Source: Aurantibacter sp034110465 (GTDB taxonomy: Bacteria > Bacteroidota > Bacteroidia > Flavobacteriales > Flavobacteriaceae). From it: DNA of 64,000 bases. Below, one piece after another: positions 25,138 to 33,271 of this stretch (the first letter of the stretch is position 1; each line of letters begins with the position of its first letter). The stretch lies in NCBI GenBank assembly GCA_034110465.1, contig JAWUZD010000006.1, positions 127,834 to 191,833 of the forward strand. Direction: 5' to 3'. The notes below the pieces were generated by a model that saw only the letters and a list, made by a program, of their open reading frames with translations, ran no database searches and had not been told where the DNA came from. A program made the position numbers and the translations under genes.

Positions 25138-26085
25138 TTATTCTACCAAATGTTTCACAATAGTTTTTACTGGTAAAATTGCTTTGGTATGTTCTATACT
25201 TGGTCCTGCAACCCAAACAGTTTTGTAAGTCGCTTTTTTAGCTGCGTTTTCGGCCGCTTTCATACCAATAGAAAAACGAATCATTTTAACCCATTTTTTA
25301 AGTTTCTTATTTTTATTTAATACGTTTTCTATCCAAGTTTGCTTAGTTCCTATTTTCTGAACGTAAGGTGTATTTATTACAGTACAAGGTGTTCCAGATA
25401 TGCGCTCTGTCATTACAATATCTTTTGCACCATAATCTACACAAGCTTGCTTATAATCATCGGTTACAGAAGCTTCTATACTTGCAATAAATGGACTTCC
25501 AACAGATGCACCTTCAGCACCATAACTTATCATTTTATCAATATCTGCTTTACAACCAACGCCACCAGCAGAAATTACTGGAATGGTTAAAGACTTACTT
25601 AATTGATTGGTTAATTCTTCTGGAGTTAGATTTCCTCTATGTCCACCAGCTTGGTTATTTACAGCAATTGCGGCATCTGCACCAAGTTCTTGAACCTTTT
25701 TAGCAAAACGTAGGTCTGTAACGTCACAAAACACTTTAATTCCAGCTTTATGAGCTTGATTTATAGTTTCTTCTGGGCTACCAAGCGATGTTATTATAAA
25801 ATCGCAACCTTCTTCGCAAATTACGCTAAGTTGGTCTTTATATTTTATGTTAGATTTGTTTACTATTAGGTTAAATCCAAAAGATCCACCTTCAATTTTA
25901 GCTTTTTTAAGTTCAATAAGTGCTGCTCTTAACTCTTCTAAAGTTCTGTAATTAAGTGCAGGAATACAACCGGCAACGCCAGCTTTCATTCCTTCTACTA
26001 CCATAGAAACATTAGACACCAAAAACATTGGTGCAATAATTACAGGATATTTAATATTTAAAAGTTGAGTCAGTTTAGTTTGCAT
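25138..26085 (-). CDS. Nitronate monooxygenase-like FMN enzyme
   Basis: This enzyme has 315 residues from ATG 26085; the frame runs 20 codons further upstream, but only from 26085 does it begin with the family N-terminus MQTKLTQLLNIKYPVIIAPM. It is a TIM-barrel flavoprotein of the 2-nitropropane dioxygenase/nitronate monooxygenase group, which oxidises alkyl nitronates. Family motifs are AAIAVNNQAGGHRG near residues 130-145, PVISAGGVG and GAEGASVGSPFIAS. Many members have other roles such as enoyl reductase, so the substrate is open. The gene converges on the alpha/beta hydrolase. Confidence 0.87.
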   Translation of the reverse strand: MQTKLTQLLNIKYPVIIAPMFLVSNVSMVVEGMKAGVAGCIPALNYRTLEELRAALIELKKAKIEGGSFGFNLIVNKSNIKYKDQLSVICEEGCDFIITSLGSPEETINQAHKAGIKVFCDVTDLRFAKKVQELGADAAIAVNNQAGGHRGNLTPEELTNQLSKSLTIPVISAGGVGCKADIDKMISYGAEGASVGSPFIASIEASVTDDYKQACVDYGAKDIVMTERISGTPCTVINTPYVQKIGTKQTWIENVLNKNKKLKKWVKMIRFSIGMKAAENAAKKATYKTVWVAGPSIEHTKAILPVKTIVKHLVE

Positions 26086-26142
26086 AGTAAAATTGAATTG
26101 AATATCAAATATACAAAAAATAGTATGCACGCATAGGAAATT

Positions 26143-26167
26143 CAATTATCAATTATCAATTATCAAT
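26143..26167. repeat. Tandem 7-bp repeat (CAATTAT)
   Basis: Three complete copies plus four bases of CAATTAT run head to tail in the gap between the two genes. It is a simple repeat that could vary in copy number between strains. Confidence 0.7.
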
Positions 26168-26192
26168 ACTGAAGACTGAGAACTAAAAAAAA

Positions 26193-27422
26193 CTAATCCA
26201 AAAATCGATAATATCCACATTTTAAATAAGCGCCTTCAGGAAAACCTATAGGATGATCTGAATCGTGTTGCGTTTTTAGGACAACTTTATATTTTCGGTT
26301 AGAAGAACCTAAAGCTTGACTATTGATATCTAAAAAAGCCTGACTAAGTACTCTTGAAGAACAAGATGCCAAAACTAATAATCCGTTTTTAGCTGTTAAT
26401 TGTTCGCCTAACTTTGCTAATTGCGAATATTTCTTTTTTGCTAATTCTATTTCCGAAGCTTGTTTAGCAAAACTTGGTGGATCTATTACAACCACATCAA
26501 AAGTCACTTTATTTTTGATTAGTTTTTTAAGTTCCTCGAAAGCATCGCCAGCATTAACTTTATGTTTACCAGAATAATTATTAAGCTTTCCGTTTTGTAA
26601 TGCAATTTCTAAAGCTTGTTTACTAATATCTAAACTAGTTACTTCTTTAGCTTGATTAAACAAAGCGTGCACTGAAAATCCACCAGCATAAGAAAACACA
26701 TCTAAAACCGTTTTTCCGTTACTCCACTCGCCTACTTGTTTTCTATTAGCTCTATGATCTAGAAAATAACCTGTTTTATGTCCTTTAATTACGTTTGCCG
26801 AAAAATTAACATTATGCTCTACAAATTCAACCACTTCGTTTTCTAAAGTTCCAAAAATAACTTCTCCGTTTTGTAATTCGTGTAATTTAGAATTTTCTAA
26901 ACTTCTGCTTAATCTAACCACAATAGTATCTACATTACTAATTTGCTGTAGGCTTGGAATTATAGTTTCTAAATAAGGTAACCAAATTTCGGAATATATT
27001 TTAACCACTAAAACCTTAGCATAAACATCTGCTATTAATCCAGGAAAACCATCGTTTTCGCCAAATAATAAGCGGTAACTATTGGTGTTTGTTTTTAATA
27101 AACTTTCACGTTTAGAATAAGCATCTTGTATTTTATGGTGAAAAAATTCAGCGTTAATTTCGGCTTTTTCTGTACTACTATGTAGCATTTTAATTCGAAT
27201 TGGTGAATTAGGGTCGTATAAGCCTAAACCAATCACTCTGTTTTTATTTTTCCCAAACACAATAGCTAAATCGCCAGCTTGAGCGTTGTCTTTAATCTTT
27301 ACAATATTATCCGAAAAAACCCACGGATGGTTTTGCAATACAAATTGTTCGCCTTTAGCATTAAGCTTTACGGCTAAACGTTTTGGTCGGTAATTAGAAT
27401 TTATTCTTGTAGAAAAAGACAT
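26193..27422 (-). CDS. RlmI-like class I rRNA methyltransferase
   Basis: This 409-residue protein has an N-terminal PUA domain (KLNAKGEQFVLQNHPWVFSDNI), a linking domain with GLGLYDPNSPIRIKML and LLFGENDGFPGLI, and a C-terminal SAM-dependent Rossmann domain with DHRANRKQV, VLDVFSYAGGFSVHAL, and the catalytic VVIDPPSFAK. This layout is that of RlmI/YccW, which makes m5C in 23S rRNA, or its close relatives. The ATG at 27422 is preferred to an upstream TTG at 27440 because a -7 element lies at 27438-27445. Base specificity is inferred. Confidence 0.88.
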   Translation of the reverse strand: MSFSTRINSNYRPKRLAVKLNAKGEQFVLQNHPWVFSDNIVKIKDNAQAGDLAIVFGKNKNRVIGLGLYDPNSPIRIKMLHSSTEKAEINAEFFHHKIQDAYSKRESLLKTNTNSYRLLFGENDGFPGLIADVYAKVLVVKIYSEIWLPYLETIIPSLQQISNVDTIVVRLSRSLENSKLHELQNGEVIFGTLENEVVEFVEHNVNFSANVIKGHKTGYFLDHRANRKQVGEWSNGKTVLDVFSYAGGFSVHALFNQAKEVTSLDISKQALEIALQNGKLNNYSGKHKVNAGDAFEELKKLIKNKVTFDVVVIDPPSFAKQASEIELAKKKYSQLAKLGEQLTAKNGLLVLASCSSRVLSQAFLDINSQALGSSNRKYKVVLKTQHDSDHPIGFPEGAYLKCGYYRFLD

Positions 27423-27437
27423 TAATTTAGTTTGATG

Positions 27438-27445
27438 CAAAGGTA
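27438..27445 (-). promoter_or_regulatory. Putative -7 element for the RlmI-like gene
   Basis: Minus-strand TACCTTTG fits TAnnTTTG and ends 15 bases before the chosen ATG at 27422. It overlaps the alternative TTG start and so argues against it. Confidence 0.5.
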
Positions 27446-27603
27446 GTATTTTTGGATTTTAATGTGAGCTTCATTTTTAAAAGTTAAATGATTTATTTTA
27501 AATCGTAAGTATTCATTTAAATCAAAACAAAACGATTTAATCGTTAATAAATACCAACTCAAGTTTTTTTTCGTTAATTTTAGTGCAACCTACAAATAAA
27601 CCT

Positions 27604-28194
27604 ATGACATCTTACATTTTTGAATTGTTTCCAGATCTTAAACCGTTTGACTACAAACTGCATTATGATAACTTTTTTTTAAACAAAAACTGGGTTTTAG
27701 TAAATGGTATAAAACATAAAAAAGCCATTTATGTTTTTAAAGATGAAAACATATTGAGTATTACCGAAAACGAAACGGTATCCGAAACCTCTTGGTGTAT
27801 AGACATTAAAAATACTTTTTCTATAGATACTGAAGATGGATTAATTACAGTAAAAGCATATTTTAAAGACAATGATGTTTTGGTTTTAAATCATAAAAAT
27901 ACAGACGATTTTGCACTTTATTTAAATGAAGAAAATTATAGCGAAGACTTAAATAGTTTTGAAGATGTTCAAAAATTTCTTCACGAAAAATATGCTAAAA
28001 AAGCAACCGATTTAATTTACGATCACGAGTTTTATTACATTGAACAATCTAAAGAATATGGGCCTTTTTCAGTTGAAGAATTAGCAAAAAAAGTAGAAGA
28101 AAATAAAATTAGTGAGCACTGTTTTGTTAGAGACGTGAATGAGCACGATTATTCTAAAAAAATACGAATAACAGATTTAACTAAGGCTTTTTAA
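27604..28194 (+). CDS. Hypothetical protein with C-terminal GYF-like (DUF4339) domain
   Basis: This protein has 196 residues from ATG 27604 (GTG at 27583 is an alternative). The N-terminal 130 residues are acidic and unfamiliar. The C-terminal part, FYYIEQSKEYGPFSVEELAKKVEE followed by HCFVRDVNEHDY, has the pattern of a GYF_2/DUF4339 domain, usually a small protein-interaction module where W/Y-Y-x-GP starts the fold. No signal peptide or membrane segment is seen. The role is unknown. Confidence 0.7.
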   Translation: MTSYIFELFPDLKPFDYKLHYDNFFLNKNWVLVNGIKHKKAIYVFKDENILSITENETVSETSWCIDIKNTFSIDTEDGLITVKAYFKDNDVLVLNHKNTDDFALYLNEENYSEDLNSFEDVQKFLHEKYAKKATDLIYDHEFYYIEQSKEYGPFSVEELAKKVEENKISEHCFVRDVNEHDYSKKIRITDLTKAF

Positions 28195-28215
28195 AGTAAA
28201 ATATCAAAGCTATTT

Positions 28216-28314
28216 AAAACTTGACTTTTGGATTTTTTTTAGTTGAAATTCGTTTAAATACTGATATAAAACATTAAAACGCATTCATATTATCCTGTTA
28301 TACACAAGCAAAAA
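28216..28314 (+). repeat. Leader element, copy B (shared with 921-1026)
   Basis: This 99-bp leader runs up to the ATG at 28315. It has the same ordered blocks as copy A: AAAACTTGACTTT, AAACGCATTCATATTATC (one of each Y position) and AGCAAAAAATGA at the start codon. The genes behind the two copies share no visible protein similarity. Confidence 0.6.
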
Positions 28315-28773
28315 ATGATGAAAAATATATTCATACTGATATTAATTACTATTTCATTAACTGTAAATGGACAGAATAAAAATGAACTTGAATTTATAAT
28401 GAATGATTATGCTGAAAATTATGGAAAGCCTAATTATGGCGAAAAATTTGTAATTGAAAAATTAAATCCAACAATATTAGAAGTAGAGAGATTTACTTGC
28501 GAAAGTAAAGATATGGGACTACTAGACATTTTCCTAAAAATGATTTCAAAGACAAAAGGCTCAACAGATGAATTACAAGCTGACGTTTTAGCTGGAATGT
28601 TTATTTGTAAAAGTGAATCTATTCAAAAATATATTGAACAAATATATACGGAAAAATATTTTAAAGAAATGTTGGAATTAGGATTTAAAAACAGAACACA
28701 TAATAAACAAAGTGAAATAGTAAACTATTCTTTCCTAAAAAAAAGATTAGAATATTTGATAAAAACTGAATAA
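28315..28773 (+). CDS. Secreted orphan protein (152 aa)
   Basis: This 152-residue protein begins with a clear signal peptide (MMKNIFILILITISLTVNGQ) and has a helical, charged mature part with two Cys in FTCESKDMG and MFICKSES. I do not recognise the family. It stands alone between unrelated genes and carries the leader element also found at 921-1026. Downstream, 28774-28883 holds GC-richer sequence (GGCTCGTGC, CACGCACTAACAATTGCCTAACG) of a kind I recall flanking orphan genes in Flavobacteriia. This hints at a mobile or shuffled cassette; that is inference only. Confidence 0.7.
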   Translation: MMKNIFILILITISLTVNGQNKNELEFIMNDYAENYGKPNYGEKFVIEKLNPTILEVERFTCESKDMGLLDIFLKMISKTKGSTDELQADVLAGMFICKSESIQKYIEQIYTEKYFKEMLELGFKNRTHNKQSEIVNYSFLKKRLEYLIKTE

Positions 28774-28883
28774 AAAATTTTGGCTCGTGCTAAATCGAAA
28801 GTCGCTAATTTTCAATTCACGCACTAACAATTGCCTAACGTTAAACGAACTTTAAACTAAATCCAATAACGAGTTATTTGATT

Positions 28884-29462
28884 TTAAACCGCTTTATAAC
28901 CACTAATAACTTTTCGCCATTTAACAAAGCCTACAAAAGAGAATACGGTATAAATCACAGTTAATCCAAAGTAATAATTAAGGTCTTTATCAAAATATAA
29001 AAATAAGGTTAACCCATTAATTACAATCCAAAATAACCAAGCACTTATTATTTTTTTAGCTTCTAAATAGCTAGCTATAAAACTAAATATACTTGTAAAA
29101 GCATCTAAATACGGACTTGATGCATCAGTATAGGTTTTAAAAACATAGCCTAAACTCAATGCTAAGCCAATACCAATTCCTATTAAGCCCAAATTCTGTG
29201 TAATAGAATTATTAGTAACTTTCATTTTATTAGAGTCCTTATCGTTTTTTGTCCAAAGCCACAAACCATAAAAGCCAATAATTACGTAATAAATATAAAG
29301 TATAGCTTCGGAATAGAGCTTTATTTTATAAAACAAAAAGATACTTAACAACGATCCTGCTATTCCAAAATACCAACAAATTTTCTGTTCTTTTATTAAT
29401 AGGATTAAATACGTTAGTCCAAAAACTACGGCTAAAATTTCTAAAAAGGTATTTAATTCCAT
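28884..29462 (-). CDS. pnuC: PnuC-family vitamin transporter
   Basis: This 192-residue membrane protein has about seven helices and the PnuC pattern: KICWYFGIAGSLLSIFLFYKI, YYVIIGFYGLWLWTKN, then SAWLFWIVINGLTLFLYF and a basic C-terminus. PnuC proteins take up nicotinamide riboside by facilitated diffusion; the PnuT branch carries thiamine, and the two are hard to tell apart here. No TPP riboswitch or thiamine gene is visible. It starts on the last base of the upstream oxygenase gene, so the pair is coupled and may act on the same vitamin or its breakdown product. Confidence 0.87.
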   Translation of the reverse strand: MELNTFLEILAVVFGLTYLILLIKEQKICWYFGIAGSLLSIFLFYKIKLYSEAILYIYYVIIGFYGLWLWTKNDKDSNKMKVTNNSITQNLGLIGIGIGLALSLGYVFKTYTDASSPYLDAFTSIFSFIASYLEAKKIISAWLFWIVINGLTLFLYFDKDLNYYFGLTVIYTVFSFVGFVKWRKVISGYKAV

Positions 29463-30214
29463 TAAAATAAGTTTAAATAATTGGTGTAAAATGTTTCGGA
29501 ATTATATGTTTTTCCACGAAATGTAAAAATAGTGTTTGGTTTTGGCATGGAAAAGAAAGCAATTGAAAAACGTTCACTATTTTCTGTTTCGCTATAATTT
29601 ACTTTATGGTTTAATCCTTTTAAATTATCTCCTAAAAAAAACTCTGCTCCAAAACCTTTAAACCCAAAAATAGTAGATTTAAAATCCAAGTCCTCTACTC
29701 TATTATTTGTGCATTTATAAGCCAAGCCTTTATCTAATCCATAAGGAAACATAGAAAACAAAGAGACATCTTTATGCATAGATAAGCGTTCTGTTATAGT
29801 TTTATCAGATATTTTGGGATAATAATTACAAGATATCATATGTCCAAAATTAGCCTTGTAGATTGTTAAAAAATCATCATCCTTAAAAGACTCTAAAACT
29901 TCTAATTCTAAATTAGTTACGGCTTTCTTCACCTCTAAAAACTCGGTTTTTAAATAAGAATGAAACTCTTTGGGAAAATCTTCTGTTTTTGTAAATTCCG
30001 AAAACACAAAAGAATGCAACTGGTCTGTGCTGTATTGGTTAAAACTATTTTCTTGACCTAAAAAAGAATAACCATCAAAAGCTCTAGCATACTTAGTTTG
30101 CAAAAACTGCGTTCTATAGTCTAAAGGCTGATTTAAAAATAACTTAAAAGCAGAAACTAAGTTGTTGCTAGAAAATGCTTCAACATTAAAATCGAAAATA
30201 GTGTTTTTAATCAT
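29462..30214 (-). CDS. Isopenicillin N synthase-like 2OG-Fe(II) oxygenase
   Basis: This 250-residue non-haem iron oxygenase has the iron triad exactly as in the IPNS/2OG family: HKD gives His147 and Asp149, and His203 follows in LNHKV, a spacing of 53 residues between Asp and His. RFS at 215-217 is the RxS motif that binds 2-oxoglutarate or substrate. NYYP before the HxD is also typical. The substrate is unknown. The last base of its stop overlaps the PnuC start, so oxidation of a pyridine or pyrimidine vitamin is a reasonable guess but unproven. Confidence 0.78.
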   Translation of the reverse strand: MIKNTIFDFNVEAFSSNNLVSAFKLFLNQPLDYRTQFLQTKYARAFDGYSFLGQENSFNQYSTDQLHSFVFSEFTKTEDFPKEFHSYLKTEFLEVKKAVTNLELEVLESFKDDDFLTIYKANFGHMISCNYYPKISDKTITERLSMHKDVSLFSMFPYGLDKGLAYKCTNNRVEDLDFKSTIFGFKGFGAEFFLGDNLKGLNHKVNYSETENSERFSIAFFSMPKPNTIFTFRGKTYNSETFYTNYLNLF

Positions 30215-30317
30215 TTGTAAATCAGCTTCATTTAAAAAGTAAAATTATAAAGCTTTGTTAACTGAAACTAATATTTTAGTCAAAAAAAATATTTTTAAAA
30301 TATAAAAACCATCCAAA

Positions 30318-32567
30318 TTGAAACGATACTTAAAATTAACTTTAAAAATAATTATAGTTAGCTGTTTACTACTTATTGGATTTATAACTGCGGTAAGTTA
30401 TAATGTTTTTGGTAAGCTCTACTCGGAAGACGAACTATTAAATTATAAAAACGAAACAGCTTCTGTAGTTACTTCTGAAGACAACATTATTATAGGGAAA
30501 TTCTATAACGAAAACCGTACAAATGCAGAATATAACGATTTTCCTGAGCATTTAATTAATGCTCTAATAGCGACTGAAGACGCACGTTTTTTTCAACATA
30601 CTGGTGTAGATTCCAGAAGTTTATTACGTGTACTATTTAAGTCTATAATTATGCGAGACAAAAGTTCTGGTGGCGGAAGTACTATTACGCAACAATTGGC
30701 TAAAAATATTGCTGGTAGAAACCATTTTGGGTTTATGACTATGCCCGTAAATAAAACTAAAGAGATTATCCAAGCCAGAAGAATTGAATCTATTTACAGC
30801 AAAGAAAACATTATAACCTTATACTTAAATACGGTTTCTTTTGGCGAAAACGGTTATGGTATAGAGTCTGCTGCATTGCGTTATTTTAATAAAGCTGTTA
30901 AAGATTTAAACATTGAAGAATCTGCTATTTTAATTGGTATTTTAAAAGCTAACACATATTATAATCCACATTTAAATCCAGAAAATGCTTTAAAACGCAG
31001 ACAAATTGTACTAAATCAAATGCTGACCTATAATTATTTAGGTCAAGCCGAAATAGATTCATTACAACAATTACCATTAAAACTAGATTATAACAATCTT
31101 AACAGTAATAATAATTCTGGGCATTTTATAGTTTTTGTTGAAAAAGAGACCAAACATATTCTGGATTCTATAAACAAAGCCACAAAAAAAAATTACAACT
31201 TAAAAAAAGATGGTTTAATTATAAAAACTACATTAGATTACAAAATGCAACGTTTTGCAAATCTATCGTTTAAACAGCATTTAAGCGTAATGCAAAACAA
31301 ATTAAGAACTCAATACAATTCTAATAGTTCACAGAAAAAAAGTTTAGAGACATTAATAAATCAGCAATTAAAACGTTTAAAAATCAGCAAAGATTCTGCA
31401 AAAACAAAAACCAAACAATCTGTTTTTAGTTGGAAAGAAAACTATAGAGATTCTATTTCTTTAATAGATAGTTTAAATCTAGAAAACACGTTATTACATG
31501 CAGGACTTATGGCTATGTCACCAAAAACTGGAGCAATAAAGACCTATGTTGGCGGCATAAATCATCAGCGTTATGCTTACGATCAAATTTTTTCTCAACG
31601 ACAATTAGCATCAACTTTTAAACCTATTTTATATGCTAATGCTTTTGAAAATGGCAAAACACCTTGTAATTATTTAGATAACGAAGAAATTATACTTACC
31701 GAATATAAAGATTGGCATCCAACAAATGCCGACAAAAAATTTGGTGGAAAATATTCTCTACAAGGTGCATTATTAAATTCTAAAAATGTACCAACAGTAA
31801 ACTTATATTTAGAAACCGATTTTGTAAAATTAGATACCATTTGGAATCGTTTAAAATTTAGTTCGCGATTAAAAAACAATCCTTCCTTAGCTTTAGGAAC
31901 TACAAACGCTAGTATTTATGAAGTTACCAATGCTTACGCTACTTTTGCTAATTATGGAAAACAAGTTAAACCTTATATAATTAGTTCTATTTCTACTGCA
32001 GATGGTACTATTTTATACGAACACAAATCAGAAGAACCAAAAACCATTTTAACCGAAAAAACAGCTACTTACATTAACGAAGTTTTACAAAACGCTATAA
32101 GTAGAGGAACTGGAACACGTTTACGAAATACTTATGGTGTAAAAATGCCTTTAGCAGGAAAAACTGGAACATCTCAAGATTACACAGATGCTTGGTTTGT
32201 AGGTTATAATCCAGATTTGGTTATGGTAAGTCGCGTAGGTTGTAATTCGCCTAAAATTCATTTTAATAACGGTTTAGGAGCTGGAAGTAGTTTGGCTTTG
32301 CCCTTAGTCGCTAAAACCTTAAAACAGATTGAATTAGATTCAGAATTAAATAAATTATATACTTCAAAATTTAAAGCCTTATCCGACGAGGATTTTTATA
32401 ATTTAGAATGCGAAGATTACAAAGAAAGAACAGCTATAGAAAACTTCTTCGATTTATTTAAAAGTAATGAGAAATCTTTTGAGGAAGAACAAGAACGAAC
32501 CGAAAGAAAAGAAGAACGCAAACAAAAAAGGGCTGACAAACGAAAAGCAAGACGGGAAAACGAGTAA
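30318..32567 (+). CDS. Class A penicillin-binding protein (PBP1A-like)
   Basis: This bifunctional peptidoglycan synthase has 749 residues. It starts at TTG 30318, with a cytoplasmic KR segment and one transmembrane helix at about 8-28. The GT51 transglycosylase has EDARFFQHTGVD near residue 91 and GGSTITQQLAKN near 117-128. The transpeptidase has its SxxK in STFK (Ser near 431), SxN in SKN near 488 and KTGTS near 614. The C-terminal 40 residues are strongly charged (KEERKQKRADKRKARREN), a likely cytosolic-like or wall-binding tail. The gene stands alone with its own terminator. Confidence 0.92.
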   Translation: MKRYLKLTLKIIIVSCLLLIGFITAVSYNVFGKLYSEDELLNYKNETASVVTSEDNIIIGKFYNENRTNAEYNDFPEHLINALIATEDARFFQHTGVDSRSLLRVLFKSIIMRDKSSGGGSTITQQLAKNIAGRNHFGFMTMPVNKTKEIIQARRIESIYSKENIITLYLNTVSFGENGYGIESAALRYFNKAVKDLNIEESAILIGILKANTYYNPHLNPENALKRRQIVLNQMLTYNYLGQAEIDSLQQLPLKLDYNNLNSNNNSGHFIVFVEKETKHILDSINKATKKNYNLKKDGLIIKTTLDYKMQRFANLSFKQHLSVMQNKLRTQYNSNSSQKKSLETLINQQLKRLKISKDSAKTKTKQSVFSWKENYRDSISLIDSLNLENTLLHAGLMAMSPKTGAIKTYVGGINHQRYAYDQIFSQRQLASTFKPILYANAFENGKTPCNYLDNEEIILTEYKDWHPTNADKKFGGKYSLQGALLNSKNVPTVNLYLETDFVKLDTIWNRLKFSSRLKNNPSLALGTTNASIYEVTNAYATFANYGKQVKPYIISSISTADGTILYEHKSEEPKTILTEKTATYINEVLQNAISRGTGTRLRNTYGVKMPLAGKTGTSQDYTDAWFVGYNPDLVMVSRVGCNSPKIHFNNGLGAGSSLALPLVAKTLKQIELDSELNKLYTSKFKALSDEDFYNLECEDYKERTAIENFFDLFKSNEKSFEEEQERTERKEERKQKRADKRKARRENE

Positions 32568-32627
32568 GTCGTATTCAGCCTTTAATAAGTTTATATTTAT
32601 TTGAATGTTCTTATTTATATTTCAATA

Positions 32628-32664
32628 AAAAAGCATCAAAATTTCTGAAAATTTGATGCTTTTT
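32628..32664. terminator. Intrinsic terminator, bidirectional
   Basis: AAAAAGCATCAAA (32628-32640) pairs perfectly with TTTGATGCTTTTT (32652-32664). It separates the converging PBP and ExbB-like genes. Confidence 0.88.
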
Positions 32665-32686
32665 ACTATAAACTATTAACTGAGTA

Positions 32687-33076
32687 TTAATTACTATCAG
32701 AAGACTGAATTCCCCTTAAGATTAAAATTCCAATTCTGGCAATAATAAAGGAGAATAAACCAAAAGTAGCCGTTAATAAAGATATTTTTAATCCTGCAGC
32801 AAATAAACTTGGATTTGGATTACCCATTGCCTCAATAGTATCAAAAGCAGAAATTAAGCCTAAAATAGACGCGAAAAAACCAATAACTAGACCTAACAGA
32901 CTACTTTCTGCAGCCATTTTTCGCATTTTAATAGATTGTGCAACTTTAGTCTTAGATGTTGTAAATCCTTTAAATAAAAAGAGAATTGAAATAGCTAAGC
33001 AAATCAAGATTAAGGACATCATTAGTGTTCCTCCTTCTGTAAATAAATTCGATAAAAAAATTGATAAAGTCATCAT
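32687..33076 (-). CDS. MotA/TolQ/ExbB-like proton-channel protein
   Basis: This 129-residue membrane protein has three helices (about residues 15-35, 54-76 and 92-118). The stretch ESSLLGLVIGFFASILGLISAFD and GLKISLLTATFGLFSFI match the TM2-TM3 channel core of MotA/TolQ/ExbB proteins. It is shorter than ExbB and lacks the large cytoplasmic domain, and no ExbD/TonB partner adjoins it. It diverges from the LytS/LytTR pair with a 195-bp region between, so it is a candidate target of that system. Confidence 0.78.
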   Translation of the reverse strand: MMTLSIFLSNLFTEGGTLMMSLILICLAISILFLFKGFTTSKTKVAQSIKMRKMAAESSLLGLVIGFFASILGLISAFDTIEAMGNPNPSLFAAGLKISLLTATFGLFSFIIARIGILILRGIQSSDSN

Positions 33077-33149
33077 AATAAATGGTTTTAATTAAACATA
33101 CCACAAATCTAAGATAGTAATATGCTTCTAATTTTTAATTGCGATGAAC

Positions 33150-33203
33150 AACCAATTTTAATCGCGAATCAACAAAAATGTAGAAAAGCGTACTAAATTG
33201 GTT
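33150..33203. promoter_or_regulatory. Inverted repeat in the divergent LytS/ExbB-like control region
   Basis: AACCAATTT (33150-33158) and AAATTGGTT (33195-33203) are exact 9-bp inverted repeats with 36 bases between them. A smaller GCGAT/ATCGC pair (33141-33145, 33161-33165) overlaps the left arm. The site could be an operator for the adjacent LytTR regulator; this is inference. Confidence 0.4.
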
Positions 33204-33271
33204 ATTCGTCTATAATTGTTATTATGCAATCCTAATTTATAGTACTATTGTAGTATTACATTTAATAAGTT

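Noticed and set aside
25339..25703. Two overlapping plus-strand frames
   Set aside because: They lie within the nitronate monooxygenase gene; the translations are Cys/His/Tyr-rich and look like antisense shadows.
28774..28883. Integron attC-like site (GCCTAACGTTAAAC)
   Set aside because: Core-like heptamers occur, but no clear paired L and R boxes or integrase are present, so I do not call attC.
30215..30317. TPP riboswitch upstream of the oxygenase-PnuC pair
   Set aside because: The leader is too short and lacks the CTGAGA and ACCTGATCTGG-type core motifs.
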